64,000 nt of DNA from Pleurodeles waltl (lineage: Eukaryota; Chordata; Amphibia; Caudata; Salamandridae), in assembly GCF_031143425.1 (NCBI RefSeq), contig NC_090448.1, positions 334,564,177 through 334,628,176 on the forward strand. Direction: 5' to 3'. The position numbers and the translations under genes were made by a program. The notes under the pieces were generated by a model, which saw only the letters and a list, made by a program, of their open reading frames with translations, did no database searches and was not told where the DNA came from. Of this stretch, positions 20,401 to 32,834 are shown piece after piece; within the stretch, counting starts at the first letter, position 1, and every line of letters begins with the position of its first letter.

Positions 20401-21790
20401 AACTGTCCTTGGTAAACTGCCTATAGCCCCATTGTCCACAGATGTAAAATATATGTTGGTTAACAATTTGCTAATCCCACCTAATTTATAGTAGATTCTA
20501 ACTAATTCCGCAGGACGGGAGCCATCGGAATTGAATAGTGTGTGAGTTTATGTTGGGGTTTAAAGTATATCTGGAACAGTACTAGTACAGTACAAGCCCC
20601 CACTGTATTCAAACAAGCTGCAAGTTTAATGAAGAAGCCATTTAAATAGCTCCAAACGACAGAAGCTGTAGTTTGCCCTTGATATTCTGAAAGGACTTTT
20701 CAATGTTTTGGGAAGAATAGGGCTATGAAATCGCGGAAAAAAAAGGTGATCACAGTCCCAAAATCCTAGCAAGTCCTTTGATACCTGTGCTGCCAACTTC
20801 TAGCTATTAATGTCACTATCCTCACATCTGGGAATCCAATTACAACAGACGTTAAAAATGCGGGTGCTGAAAAAGTTACTTCGATACAGATATATTCTTC
20901 TTCACATTCCTATGAAAAGTATAAAATAGTATAATTGACTTGCACAGCCAAACAATATGAACCAGCGGTTCTACTACATAGTAAGTTAGTCCACAGGCGC
21001 ATTTACTATACCTGTGGCCTCAAGCCAATGTTAATTAAGAAAGTATGTTACGGAACCTGCTGAATGTCTTTCCTAATAATCAAACTGGTATATTCAGAAA
21101 CAGATGCAAGAAGTTAGACATGAATAACATTTCTATTTAGCTACCAATACGTAATATTAGTAATTTCCACCGAATAACCACCTTCTGTACCAGGCAGTAA
21201 ATCGTCAACCATAGTTCCAAATTATCCTGGCATTCACAACCTTGTTGGTATGTATAACACAAGGCACTTTAAGGCCTCAGGCACAACCTCAGTTCAATAT
21301 CTGCTTCCATTCTGCCATACTTTGGGGTAAGAGGATGGCCTCTTATTTAGCAGAGTTAATTTGTAATCCTCAATCGCATCCATAAGAATAACCTTCATGT
21401 GTCAGAATTATAGCATGCGGTCATCAGTATGTATACTTGCTAGACGTGTCAGCCGTGCTTGTTTTTCTCCTTCAAACACGGTGAAACACATTTAATTTAC
21501 CTCTAGGTAAAATGGTACTACATGTACCCCGGGCTTGTAAATTAAATGCTACTAGTGGACCGGCAGCACTGATTGTGCTTCCCACTTGTGTAGCCCTTTA
21601 GACATATCTCAGGTCTGACATTGCAGCCTGTGTGCAGTTTTAAACTGCCATTTCGACCTGGCAAAATAAACATTTTGCCAGACCTAAACCTTCCTATTTA
21701 TTTAATATACATGTCACTCCCTATGGTAGGCTTTCGCTAGCCTATAGGGCAGGGTGCAGTGTATTTAAAAAGTTGGACATGTCCTTTTAA
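20401..21790. other. Non-coding DNA with one short perfect hairpin
   Basis: No gene seen. CTGGCAAAAT (21658-21667) and ATTTTGCCAG (21672-21681) form a 10-bp perfect hairpin inside a moderately GC-rich block (about 21590-21780) whose even composition suggests another repeat. Its family and ends are unknown to me. Confidence 0.4.
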
Positions 21791-21849
21791 CTTTTACATT
21801 TCCTGGTAGTGAAAAACGTTTAAATTAAATTTGCTACTGCATAAGAAAC

Positions 21850-22597
21850 CTTCAAAGTCTATATTAGAGGTGTTACAATCTCCAAACATGCTGGAGCACT
21901 TCGCTCTATTCAAAATAGCTTGGCGAAACTTGAAAAAGAACAGGACGCATTGGAGCAGCAGCACAGGGTGACCAGGGACCATGGGTTGTTGGGCGACATT
22001 GAAGCGAAGATTGATGAATATCATGAGCAGGCACAGTCTGAAGTGGAACATCTTGAGAAGTATGCAATGGTGCACATATACGGGGAGGGTGAACGCCTGG
22101 GAGCTACACTGACGGTCACAGTGCACCCTTGCAGGGATGATGCTGCTATCTTAGAGATACAGGACGAACTTCGGCACCCATCATATGACATGGACAAGAT
22201 AGTTTGGCGCTTTTGTAGATACTACTCAAACTTGTTCATGGCACAGCGGGCGAGGCTGAGTTAAATGATTATTTGGCCCATATTGCCATGCAGTGGCTCA
22301 CGAATGAGGAAAGAGAAAGCTTGATGGCCCCGCTGACCCTTGGGGAGGCCCGTGAGGCACTAGAGAGCATGCCTTCTGGGAAGGCGCCGGGCACGGATGG
22401 CCTCACAGTAGCCTTTTATAAGCTTATCAGGATATGCTGATACCTCATTTGGTCACTCTGTTTACAGAAATGGCTTTGGATGGTATTATGCCCCCAACTA
22501 TGACAGAAGTCCTCCTTGTCATGATCCTGAAGCCTGGAAAGCCGGCCAGTGCTTGCTCCTCTTATTGACCGCTGTCCCTATTAAATGTTGACACTAA
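21850..22597 (+). pseudogene. L1 ORF2 remnant (linker and start of RT), 5' of the TIR insertion
   Basis: The frame 21920-22261 is the charged helical linker between L1 endonuclease and RT, ending IVWRFCRYYSNLF (the F-x-x-Y-Y-x-x-L-Y motif). It continues in frames after stops as LTLGEAREALESMPSGKAPG and TDGLTVAFYK (RT start), then SLLNVDT, where the TIR element breaks it. The sequence resumes at 23420 as FFVKI and ANRLT. The two pieces are one older plus-strand L1. Confidence 0.75.
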
Positions 22598-23419
22598 GGG
22601 CCATATTTATACTTTTTGACGCACAACTGCACCAACGCAGTTGTGCATCAAAAAATATACTGACGGCTAACGCCATTCCAACGCACCATGCGGGCACCTT
22701 ATTTAAGGAATGACTTTAGCCGGCGCTGCGGACTGGTCTGAGTAAAAAAAAAATGACGCACACCAGGCAGCACCGGCGTAGGGGAAAAAGGGGGTTAAGC
22801 GTCAAAAAATGGTGCAAGTCAGGTCTGAGGCAAAAATCAGGCCTCAAACCGGACTTGCGCCATTTTGTTTTACGCACAATCCCCATTGACATGACTCCTG
22901 TCTTAGCAAAGACAGGACTCATGCCCTCTTGCCCCATGGCCATGCCCAAATTAGGCCCCCTATGCCAATTTAAAAAAACTTTAAAAAATACTTACCTGAA
23001 CTTACCTTTACTTACCTGGGATGGGTCCCCCCATCCATGGGTGTCCTCCAGGGGTGGGCGAGAGTGGCAGGGGTTGTCCCTGGGGGCAGGGGAGGGCACC
23101 TCTGGACTCCTTCCGAGCCCACAGATCCCTTGATGCCTGCCCTGACACAGGCATTAAGGCCCACCCCCTACAGTGCGTCAAAATGACACTGGGGTATAAG
23201 TAAGGCGCACAAGCCTTAAAGTCATTTTTGGGCGGGAACGCCTACCTTGCATATCATTAACGCAAGGCAGTTTCCTGCTCCAAAAAAATGACGCTCACTG
23301 TGGAATATTGACATCCGCGGGGTCGGGCGCCACTGTTTAAATATGGGGCAAGGTTTGCGCCGAATGTGCGTCAAAATTTTGGACGCACATTCGGCGCAAA
23401 CAAAGTATAAATATGCCCC
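22598..23419. mobile_element. Non-autonomous TIR DNA element with two strong hairpins
   Basis: Ends are inverted: left GGGCCATATTTATACTTT, right reverse-complement GGGGCATATTTATACTTT. Flanks are TAA (22595-22597) and TGA (23420-23422), consistent with a 3-bp T-N-A duplication with one mutated copy; removing the element and one copy restores an L1 reading. Inside are hairpins with arms 22806-22831/22841-22866 (26 bp, imperfect) and 23354-23372/23382-23400 (19 bp, perfect), the second abutting the right end. No transposase is encoded. A PIF/Harbinger-like relationship is suggested only by the 3-bp duplication. The left end of the tandem duplication falls inside this element at 23208. Confidence 0.75.
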
Positions 23420-23937
23420 TGAGTTTTTTGTTAAAATTCCTGCCAATCGTCTGACATAGAGTTTACCAGCAGCAGTTGGCCCAGAGCAGACGGGGTTTGT
23501 ACCAATCGCTCCCTCACGTATAATCTTCCAACTTTTTTTCGGGTGGTGCAGTCTTAATCCAGAGGTGTGGGTGGTGGCGATTTGTATCAACATAAAGAAG
23601 GCATTTGACTCGATGGCCTAGAACTTTTTGAGGGCCGTCTTGCGGAGAATCGGTGTTGGCGAAGTTTTCCTGCAGTTGGCAAATGTCCTTTATGCACAGC
23701 CTATGGCATGAATACAAATTAAAGTAGTGGTTTCTGAGCCTATTGTTACAGGCAGAGGCACTTGGCAGGGTTGTCCATTTTCTCCTCTGCTATATGCCTT
23801 GGTGGCGGAACCTAACATGCCCGTTGCATGAATACCACTTGCACCGAAGGCTTTTTCCTGGTCATAGGTTAATAATTTCTTCCTACACAGATGATAAATT
23901 ACTTTATATTTGTGAACCGGGTCACAATTGGCACCAG
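23420..23937 (+). pseudogene. L1 RT remnant, copy 1 (internally deleted)
   Basis: RT pieces: FFVKI, ANRLT, GPEQTGFVP, NIKKAFDSMA (motif A), GTWQGCPFSPLLYALVAEP (motif B, frameshifted) and SYTDD (active-site box, about 23885). The sequence then jumps at 23937 to the next L1 fragment because of a 617-bp deletion relative to 38215-38831. Multiple stops. Minus-strand frames here are shadows. Confidence 0.75.
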
Positions 23938-26560
23938 CAGAGTTTAAATCAGGATATATGTAGAGGAAGTGGGAAGAGTGCTCAGAGGACTGAAAACAAG
24001 GGAAGGCGCCAACCAAGCCGGACTGTCTTCCAAATGAACTGTATTGGATTAAAAAAAACTAACTCACTCCAGTCCTGACTAGGCTATTAATTGCAATATA
24101 CTAGGAAGGCCAGGACCAGGCATGTTCACGACATAAGACGACAATCAGTATAATATTAAAGCCCAAAAGGACACCAAAATGTGTGAATCATACAGACCAA
24201 TATCGTTATTGAATAGCAAATAATGGCAAAAAGGTTGGAGAAGGTAATTGGGGGGCTTGTGCACGAAGACCAGAAGGGTTTTATGAGAGGTGGACAACTG
24301 TATGAATTGACTCACAACTTTGTGAGTGCAATTGGCATGGCTTTGGCTACAAATTCCCCACTCACTCTTATGACTTTGGACACTCACAAGGCCTTTGACT
24401 TAGTGAGCTGGCTCTTTTTATATGAAGTAATTAAGTAATAAGGCTTGGAAGAAAAGTTCTTTCAGGGGAGGCCGGGAAGGGTGCCCTCTGTCTCCTCTGC
24501 TCTTCAAACTGTACATTGAACTGTGAACAAGTAGGATCAGGAGATCAGGCAATTTCAACACCACGATTTGATGAAAAAAGTGGCACTGTACACAGATGAC
24601 CTGATGATATAAACAACATGATTTTAGGAGCTCGTTTGCAATTATCGTACACAGACTTATTGATTTTGGGAGGGTGTCAGGCTACCTGGTAAACCAGCAG
24701 AAAACAGAACAGAAGACATGGAACGCCTACTTCGATATGTCTTTGGAAAAGAAGGATTTAGATACTTAGGGGTTCAGGTGGTCACAGATTTTGACACTAT
24801 GGCCCAAGTAAACTTTAATAAACTTATGATTGAAACCAACAAACATCTGGACTCATGGGCTTATCTCGCCATCTCTGTACTTGGCACAACTAATGTAATA
24901 AAAATGATGACACTTCCAGAGTTCACGTTCATCTTTAATGCAATATCTCTGAACGCTAAGGCAGAGGGGCTCAAAAAGTTACAAGGGAAATTGGGTAGCT
25001 TTATCTGGGCCCACAAGGGTGCAAGCATAGCTTGGAAAAACTACGTAAGTGCAACTCAGGGGGCGGTATTGCTTTTCCAGACTTTCAGATATATTGTTGG
25101 GCCTTTCATTTGAAGAATATGAGGTTATTACTAACAGGAGGTTTCCTGTAGACTTCTCCTCTCTATCGTGCTCTAGTTAAAAACCTCCAAGGTGAAGGTG
25201 ACTACTTCCTCTTCAAAGGAAGGGTAGACTAACGACCTTGAGTAATGCGTGTAAAGTGTGGATCCAGGTTAAGCAGATCCTAGGAATTCCTTATTATAGT
25301 GTCTTTGCACCAATATGGGACTTGCCTGGAATGCCAGGTTGTCTGCAGAATACACTAGCCAGGCCCTTAATAGGGTCCGGGATAAAAAGGTGGGGTCAAC
25401 TGATGGAGAGGGGCTTACTGGCATCATGGGAAACACTATCTCGGCTTACAGACAACAGGCTCTCTAAATTTAAGTAGTATCAATTGGTGATTTGGGCACA
25501 TGAACAGGGTAATGTCGAGGAAGGAAATAGGTACCCTTTTCAGGAAAAAAGAGGTTTCAAAATGGTACTTGATGCTGGTGCAAGGCAAGGACGGCACCAT
25601 TATTTTGTCAGAGAAAATATGAAGGATGGACCTGCCATCGCTGGAGCTAACGCATGTATGGCAAGTATCAAAGTCGACATTCTGGGCCTTTGTCAAATCT
25701 GCACCTCTTAGAAATCACTTATTTACACTATACAGAGCATACTGGTCCCTGAAGAAGTTTTACAAGCTGAAAATGCAAAATGTGAGGTGCTGCCCTAAAT
25801 GGAGCCTGGAGCAAGCGTATAATGTCCGATTATTTTGGCAGTGTCCGGACATCCAACTCTTCTGGCAGCAAGTGAGTAAGGCAACAATAGTCACAATGAA
25901 AAGAGAGATTATGGTAAGCCCTTGCACTGGTTATTTCCGGCATCCTTGAGGGTGAAGGGCCTGAAAGAAGACTTGGGGAAGTTACAGACACAACTATTAT
26001 TCACATTAGTATTAATTGCACAGACAGAAATATGCCCGAAATGGGTTTCCACTACTTCACAGTCATGCACTGACTGGGGCAGATCAGCATTTTGTATTGG
26101 TAGGCTGGACTATGTCAGTGGAAAAAGAGCGAAGGACTAAGATAAGGAACCCTTTCTGACATGGTATGAGGACCAGGAAGCTGAAGCTAATCTAACAATG
26201 ATGGTGCTGCCAGTTCGGAGGTCCAAGGATTAAAGACAACTTAACAGAGGAGGAGCTCAGAGTTTCCAGGCTTTGGAAACTTTTCAGAAACTCCTAAGAA
26301 AAGTTGAACAAGGCCAAGTTTCAGGAGTAGGTGGCCCTTAAATGGATTGGGGCCTTTCGGAACCTAATAATACACCTTTTGCCTCTTGTATCATAAAAGG
26401 ACCAAAAATAAAATACTGATAAGAGTTCTGCAGAATGAGAAATAGATTCACTTAACAGAATGCATCGCTCAAATCAGGCAAGCCACAGACTCTAACGCTC
26501 TGGCAAGCAAAAGAGTGGACAGGTGGCATTCATGTTTTGTGCCACAAGTACACATGCAAA
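23938..26560 (+). pseudogene. Second L1 ORF2 remnant (RT and C-terminal), copy 1
   Basis: 5'-truncated L1 beginning in the RT N-terminus. In order: AKRLEKVIGGLVHEDQKGF (24223 on), LTLDTHKAFDLVSW (motif A), a frameshifted G-C-P-L-S-P region (about 24480), LYTDDL (about 24590), FRYLGVQVVTDFDTM (24740 on), then the thumb and C-terminal region and VRLFWQCPDIQLFWQQV (about 25830), the C-terminal Cys/Trp motif. Frames are broken at least five times. It retains 26139-26499, which copy 2 has lost. The 3' end is uncertain. Confidence 0.75.
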
Positions 26561-26635
26561 TGTGAAATACTTTTCCATTGGTATATATGCCTGGTTGCGG
26601 GCATATTTAAATCAGTATGGCCATTTACATTCACA

Positions 26636-26790
26636 CCTATGTGCAATCTCTTTAATATTTAAAACAAGAATGGCAACCTAGTGGAATTGAAAGTCTTTTC
26701 CACATTTGTCGTCATTTACACTAAAGCACAATGTATTTAATATTTCAAACAGGAAGTGCTACCTAGTGGAACTGAACACCTTCTCCACAT
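26636..26790. repeat. Diverged tandem repeat of about 75 bp
   Basis: Two adjacent units share TTTAATATTT.AAACA.GAA, then CCTAGTGGAA.TGAA and TT.TCCACAT. The same pair is present in copy 2 at about 41155-41310. Confidence 0.6.
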
Positions 26791-26921
26791 CTTGTAGAAC
26801 ACTGATGGTCAATTTTAAAGTCTATTCAGATGTAGCTTGGATTGCAGTCTCAGAAGATTATAGATCTTCAAGGAATGCACCCAGCCAGATCAGACAGTAC
26901 AGGATTAAGCATACACAAAAC

Positions 26922-26949
26922 CGTCTTAGCAACTGTTTTTGCTAAGACG
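26922..26949. repeat. 11-bp perfect hairpin
   Basis: CGTCTTAGCAA (26922-26932) pairs with TTGCTAAGACG (26939-26949) around a 6-base loop. It is identical in copy 2 at 41446-41473. It might be a palindromic remnant of a transposon end; no function can be claimed. Confidence 0.8.
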
Positions 26950-28202
26950 TTATTGTTATGGTTGCTACCCTGCATGGCCAGTCTTTTAGCAAATGTCTTA
27001 GCTTTGACTTATTATTGAGGTTTCTTAATTACAGGATCTATAACAAAAGCAGAAAATACAACTCTGTCTCAGTTTCAGCAAAAGTTCCCCATTTGTCTAT
27101 GTGATGTACCACTTTAACAAAAACCTCCTTGATGGGATGGAACTCGAATCCTAGAGAAGGGTTTTTAAAATTCACCAGAAACATCATCAGAACCCAGTGC
27201 TTAACAACCCACAGAGATGTTAATGGCAACCTTGATTTCAGCCATGATGGTCTCACTCTTTGTCAACATTACATTTTCATAAACTCACACAAATACCTAT
27301 TGGTATCAATACACCTTTATCTCCGTTTCAGTGTTACCACATGTAGAAAAGTGCAATTACTTGTTATCTGTAAATATCCTATTTCATTTTGGTTTGATAC
27401 TAGCATGGTAAGGATGTCATCACTTATACCTAGGATAGTATCAGGATGATGCTCAGATTTCAGCAACCACTGAAATTCAAAACTGGTGAGTCACTTGCCT
27501 TATTCCCACTAGGTGTTTATCCCCCATGCTCATGCCTTTTCTTTGAAGGCTAAATACATTTGTCTCCAAGTAAGCCAGATCGTCCTCTAGACGTCTGTTT
27601 ATTGCGAAATGCAAATGTCCTGACTACAGGTTTGCCACACAGTCAAGTGTCCAGGTATTTCCAGAGAATACATATGTTACACACAGGCCGCGCCTAACTA
27701 TATGTCAAAATGAGGAGGACTAGCAGTTTAAAGTGGCTAAACTTAGGGTTTATGGACTAGAAAACTAATATTCGCAATGGTGATAATAGCAAACAGAGTG
27801 TGGGAGATTGTTTTAGGTTGACATTAGACCTGCTAACAAAAATAACAGAAATTAAATGGAAAGGAATCTTCCACTCGGTTATCCACAGAACTACATGTAC
27901 TGAGTAATATTACAAGGCCATCTGGCCATACTGTTCATGCATTACAGTGCAGATACTGGGGGCGGCACAGCTGTGGCGCCTCTCCTTTCCCTAAAGAATT
28001 AGTAAGGAGAAAAGCATAAAGAGACCCTCGAATTTTAAAGGAGCAGACTCAAAGATGGATTGCAAAAATGGGTGATATTATCAGACTGCAGGTATGAAAG
28101 CTTTCTGAGGTATGCAAAGATACTTACATGGCTCAGCATAAACTAGCTAGAGAGGTTACTAATAGTTCAGCCAGTATAATAACAATGAGGCGGAAAATAT
28201 AC

Positions 28203-28208
28203 ACAAAC

Positions 28209-28263
<55 letters not shown>

Positions 28264-28275
28264 CACATACATACA
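28203..28275. repeat. (AC)n(AT)n microsatellite, copy 1
   Basis: AC repeat followed by a long AT repeat. The matching tract in copy 2 (about 42729-42783) is shorter, a normal length difference between duplicates. Confidence 0.9.
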
Positions 28276-30509
28276 GGTTTTAGGTGGCAATTTAATTAGG
28301 GATGTGTACTGTGAAAATGTTTGGGATTTTATAAAGTTCATTTTATTATGTATAATGCTTGCTGAGACTAACATAATATTTCTAGCGTTCTGATACATAT
28401 GGTTAATGGGTAATTGTGCATAATAACTTATCATTGTAAATACCGACAGCTGTGTGCGTCTACTGTTTTTGTGTGGCGATGTATGTGTTCAAATAAGGAT
28501 GTGTCCCTTCCCACCCACAAATTGGGAGGATCACAATCCAATCTCCAGGCTATTCATAGAGCAAATATTTTGTTAACAGAACAGTTTTAATGAAAGTATT
28601 ATTTTTATGTAAGATGCTGGATCACATATGGCAAACAGCTGAGTATGCTCAGCTGATCTTGGATATAAACCTCTCCTCTTCCCCAATGTATCACTTGAGT
28701 TTATTTGAATAACTACGTAGCATGAGATATAGCCCTATTTTGCAGACTTTGAATGAATGGCAATATCCCAGCAAACATAAAAGTAGAATCAAGTAACTCA
28801 CTCCACAGGTGTTGTATCCATAATTAGCTACCGGTGTTGACCGAAATATAACTACAATTTACATGATACAATACATAAATCTACTTCATATACTTTCAAA
28901 GTACAATACATCGCACAACTATTGCACCCAACTCTCCCTGTCACATAACTGATCTGCCATCCAGATGAAGCTATAAAGCACTATTAAAGTCCCCAGTCAA
29001 AATAACGAACCAACAAACTGACTGCAAAATTGCTGCTCCCATTCTTGAAATTCCAGAATACCATTATTTTAGCATAAATATTGCTCATGGCCTTTTTAAA
29101 CTGGCCAATTTTACCCTTAACAGTAACATTACGCCATTCTATGTTTCTACTCTGAAATTAAGATCCCAACTAATCAGTCATTACCCCGCTATAGTGCAAG
29201 AAAATAAAAATAAAGTGTGATAACCCTATTTATTAAAACCTGCATGAGTACTTCTTAGAAGAGGTATCTCTTCTACTATAGCCAAATTGATACTATGCCT
29301 ACTAAAGGTTAAGCTTTTAATTCACTGTATGTGAGCATTTTAATGAACAGCCAAAAGGATGACAGGCGATCCTGCTATTGAACCTAACTCTCCATGTCAT
29401 ACACGTGTCTAACACGCCAAAGACATTCAGATAAATACAGAGCATACCATTCATTCTAACTGAATCCCCCTAACCTCCAGTGATATGAGCCATCTCCAAA
29501 AACAAACTGAACTATCAACCTTGTGTTCTGGGATTTAACATCACTATTAACACATTCACATAACATATTTGCCTTAGGACCTAACAGAGTCAGGTTTACT
29601 TACGCAGAATAATCTGTTTTATTTTGTGTCCATATTGCCACATGACTTTTCAGTTCCGCACTGCTTAATATTAACTACAGATTGAAAGTAGAATGTTCCA
29701 TTTTCACCCTGCTACCGTGAAGGGAAAACTTTTCTTGCAATGTCTTTGCTGGGTCACTAGTTTTCTGATCTACTGGCAGCAGCTGCAGCCTATGCTAACA
29801 CTTTTTATGCTTCTGAAGAGAGCATTAGGTGGGTAAATGTGGCTATTAAAGGCTTCACCAGCACAAAGGTCAGAGTGGAAGGTACCCACACAGCTTCATA
29901 GGCATATTGCAGGGCCTACAGTATGAAAAGATCCCCATAATGAAGAGGAAGGGAAAGATCTGATGCTGGGACGTATGCTGCCCAAATACACACTAACCTG
30001 AAGACAAGCAGGTCTGCAGGGAGGTATTACACGGCACCACATACACCATAATAAAACCCCGAAAGGCTAGTAGAGATGTTAGACTACTTTATAAGGTATA
30101 TGTGATAAACTGTTTGGTGAATTCAATCTCACACTATTTCCTGTTGCTGAGTTATCTGATGATAGGTTCATACTTTCACTATATATGGTGTAATTTACAT
30201 CTGCAGGTAATAAACACCAGGTATTTTATAATACAATGATATATGCAAACTGTTTCAGGGGATCTGGAGCAGGGTTTTTTATTTTTATCCTGCCAGAGCT
30301 TCTCTTACAAATCTGCGGTTTTCCTAACATGCCCAATAATTCTAATCCTTATAGTCCAAATGAGATGACAAGTACCTAACTGTTGTAATTTTTTCACAGA
30401 GGCCAAGCCTAGCTACACATCTCTGAGGACTTTTAGTGGTGGGCACACACCGTTGGCACTACACAAAAGTAGCAGTTCCTCTATAATTCTAAAAGTTATG
30501 TATAGAGGG

Positions 30510-30605
30510 TGTGACCGTTGATACATTACATGTTTAATTAATAATCACATCAAATAATGTGACTATTGATACATTACATGTTTAATTAATAATCACATCA
30601 TATAG
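30510..30605. repeat. Two tandem 48-bp units
   Basis: 30510-30557 and 30558-30605 are nearly identical (both include TTGATACATTACATG and TTTAATTAATAATCACATCA). The same pair is at 51470-51565 in copy 2. Confidence 0.9.
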
Positions 30606-30707
30606 TATGTCTTGTTAAGTATTGATAGTCAAGGGGAATATTAGCATCTATCTGCAGTCTGTGTTGTTTTGCAATGTTCAGACCATTCTATAATTTCCTT
30701 CTACTTC

Positions 30708-31028
30708 TTACAGATTTTTCTCTCGGTGATATGTTCCACAAATTAATTGTGTAAACTCAGGTGTAAACTTTTCCAACCACAGGCAACAACCTTCACAAGA
30801 ACATGGTGCATTTGATTTTATAATTATGAGCTCCGCCTTGACGTGTAATAAGATCTTCTGGACCTTGGAACTCAGATGAAAAATCTGGAAAGAATAACTG
30901 TTTACAAGGGTGTAAAGACTACTCGACCCTTGTTGAAACAGCACCATGGTACCTTGAAGCCTGGCAATTATAGGTCTAGGTTGGCCTGAATTTGAGCCTG
31001 TTTCTTTCGTTGTGTGCACCTTCGCCAT
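30708..31028 (-). pseudogene. Possible L1 ORF1 remnant, copy 1
   Basis: A 106-codon frame with PRPIIARLQ, which matches the start of the L1 ORF1 C-terminal domain (P-R-P-I-I-A-R), followed by SYSFQIFHLSSKVQKI and a later weakly alignable stretch, as in that domain after loss of a central piece. The frame is unbroken and unchanged in copy 2. The upstream coiled coil and RRM are not present nearby. It could be an unrelated chance frame; the match rests on two short motifs. Confidence 0.4.
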
Positions 31029-31293
31029 AGCAAATAAAAAAACACAGACATCCCTGAGTGGTCATGTCAGGACCATAGGCACAATCAGTGCTCAGACTAA
31101 TCCTGGAAGAAGAGAAGTGAGAATGTTTCAGATTGTTGGTAGAAAGTAATCAGGCCTCTGGGTTAATTCACCTTAGCATGTGGCCCCAAAGATATTGTTT
31201 GTTTGAATTTGGCCACCAGGGGCAACATATTTTCATAACCTAGTATTTTCAATAAAAACAATTCTAGTATTCGCGTTACGAATTTTTCAATTA

Positions 31294-31320
31294 TATTAAG
31301 GACACGGAGGCGAGGATTAT
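31294..31320 (-). repeat. DIRS-A terminal repeat motif, copy 1
   Basis: TATTAAGGACACGGAGGCGA then GGATTAT. It is inverted relative to 31816-31843 with one mismatch in the shared core. Confidence 0.7.
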
Positions 31321-31815
31321 GCTTCTCTTTCTTCACTTTAATTGTGACAGCAGCCAATCAGAAAGTGTAACAAAAAAAACTACAAATCCCAACAGTCTCA
31401 ATAACACGCGATGACCATAGAGGTGAATCCCTATATAACACTGACACACATTAATCAACTCCTCTTTCTTTGCTGGAACAACACAAAAAGTCTATTCGGG
31501 ACCATAATCCACAAACTTAATGACATCAAACGGCCCGTAGAGGAGAAATCAAGACAACCAACTTGAAAAAGAAGATGGGTGAAATCCAATATCCGTCTGG
31601 ATCCTCAGAACAATACGCTGGAGGCATGACAAAATGATTTGTCCTCAGCTCCTGCAAAGAGATGAAAAAACCAGGCCGTAAAACTGAACCACAATAAAAT
31701 AACCCTATATGCATTAACAAGGAGGGAAAAGCACTGAAACACAGTAAACATTTCAATGGAGATGGTAAACAGTTATAGAATAACAAACCAAACACAATGT
31801 TAACAGTGCGGGTGG

Positions 31816-31843
31816 AATAATCCTCGCCTCCATGTCCTTAATA
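31816..31843 (-). repeat. DIRS-A internal complementary region, copy 1
   Basis: ATAATCCTCGCCTCCATGTC then CTTAATA, complementary to the terminal motif at 31294-31320. In DIRS elements such a region templates completion of the circular DNA intermediate; that role is inferred. Confidence 0.65.
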
Positions 31844-31929
31844 GAATAAAAAAACTCTTAATGTGAATGCTAGAAACTTTTTTATTCTGTGTCAGGACCG
31901 GACGCTCCGATTATGCTTGTTTAAAGCTG

Positions 31930-32834
31930 ATCCACCTCCAATGATGCAATATCCACAATAGGCTTCCAATAAAATAATTTGAATGTAGATTCAGAGGAAC
32001 AATCTGCAGCTCTTTAAATGTCTTCTAGACGGGAACCCAAGGCAAAAGATTTTGAAGCCATGGCCCCTCTAGTGGAATGAGCGCCAACTTTAGAAATATC
32101 ATTGCCTGCTTTACTCAAGAGCCAGCGAATCCATCTGGCCAGAGTAGCAGACTAAACAGGGTGATAAGGTTTAACCAATTAAATAAAAAAATTACCCCCC
32201 CATATAAAAACAAACTTCTTCTGTGCTTACCTCATAAGCTCAGAGACACTGTACTACACACAATTTGGGATTGTCCACAAAACTAGTATAAGAAACCGAT
32301 TTCAAATTACACTTGGTACGAAGTGAAATAGAAAAAGTTACTCCATCAGGGGAAAACATCCTGTCTGCTAAATCCAGGGCTGTAACATCAGAAACCCTTT
32401 TACATGAAATTAAATATAGTAATATGGTGAGTTTGGCAGAAAGCTGCTTCCTGGAAAAGAATTTATTAGCCGGCCAAGACTCTAAAAAGCATAAAACAAT
32501 ACTCATAACCCACAGAGTAGAATAACGCAGATTAGGGGGATTAGCTAACCTTATAACTCTCAAAAGCTTGCAAACGATGGGTAATTCTCCCACTGGTTTA
32601 CCCTCTATTGACAAATGACCCGCCGAAATGGCCGACCAATAGTTATTAACCGATCTATATACCAAACCCGACAAAGCTAGAGAAGACAAAAAATTTAAGA
32701 CCAAACTGCAGTCCGCTGAAGAAGGCTCAGCGTTCCGTGCACTGCACCAAGCACTCCATTGGTTCCAAGCAGAAGCATATCTCTTGTGGGGACTGGAAGA
32801 CCAGGATCCCGCACTGAAAGTGGAAGACTCATGT
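31930..32834 (-). pseudogene. DIRS-A tyrosine recombinase, copy 1
   Basis: N-terminal SAM-like region: AWNQWSAWCSAR, VLNFLSSLALSGLVYRSVNN and YWSAISAGHL. Catalytic Arg in LISCKRVSDVTALDL (about 32385). After a frame change come the H-x-x-R box AHSTRGAMASKSF (about 32060) and a Tyr-containing end, FKLFYWKPI (about 31975). A stop (DI*RAAD) separates the H-x-x-R box from the tyrosine in both copies, and there is at least one frameshift, so it is broken. The family resolves circular DNA intermediates into the chromosome. Confidence 0.8.

Larger units (their letters stand above)
26561..30509. other. AT-rich non-coding DNA within duplication copy 1
   Basis: No gene is recognised. It holds a diverged tandem repeat (26636-26790), a perfect hairpin (26922-26949) and an AC/AT microsatellite (28203-28275). 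The empty target of the LINE that copy 2 carries lies at about 29.66-29.69 kb (CTTAATATTAACTACAG). The matching region of copy 2 is 41.09-44.18 kb plus 50.63-51.47 kb. Confidence 0.6.

Noticed and set aside
30510..30605. Possible CRISPR-like or satellite array
   Set aside because: Only two 48-bp units without spacers; a simple local duplication.
31526..31795. 89-codon hydrophobic minus-strand frame in DIRS-A (also 52487-52756)
   Set aside because: It lies between the terminal motif and the internal complementary region, where DIRS elements carry no gene; no motif was recognised.
32313..32525. Plus-strand frames across the DIRS genes (also 33461-33737, 35768-35962 and copy 2 equivalents)
   Set aside because: Shadows of the minus-strand recombinase, RNase H and gag regions.
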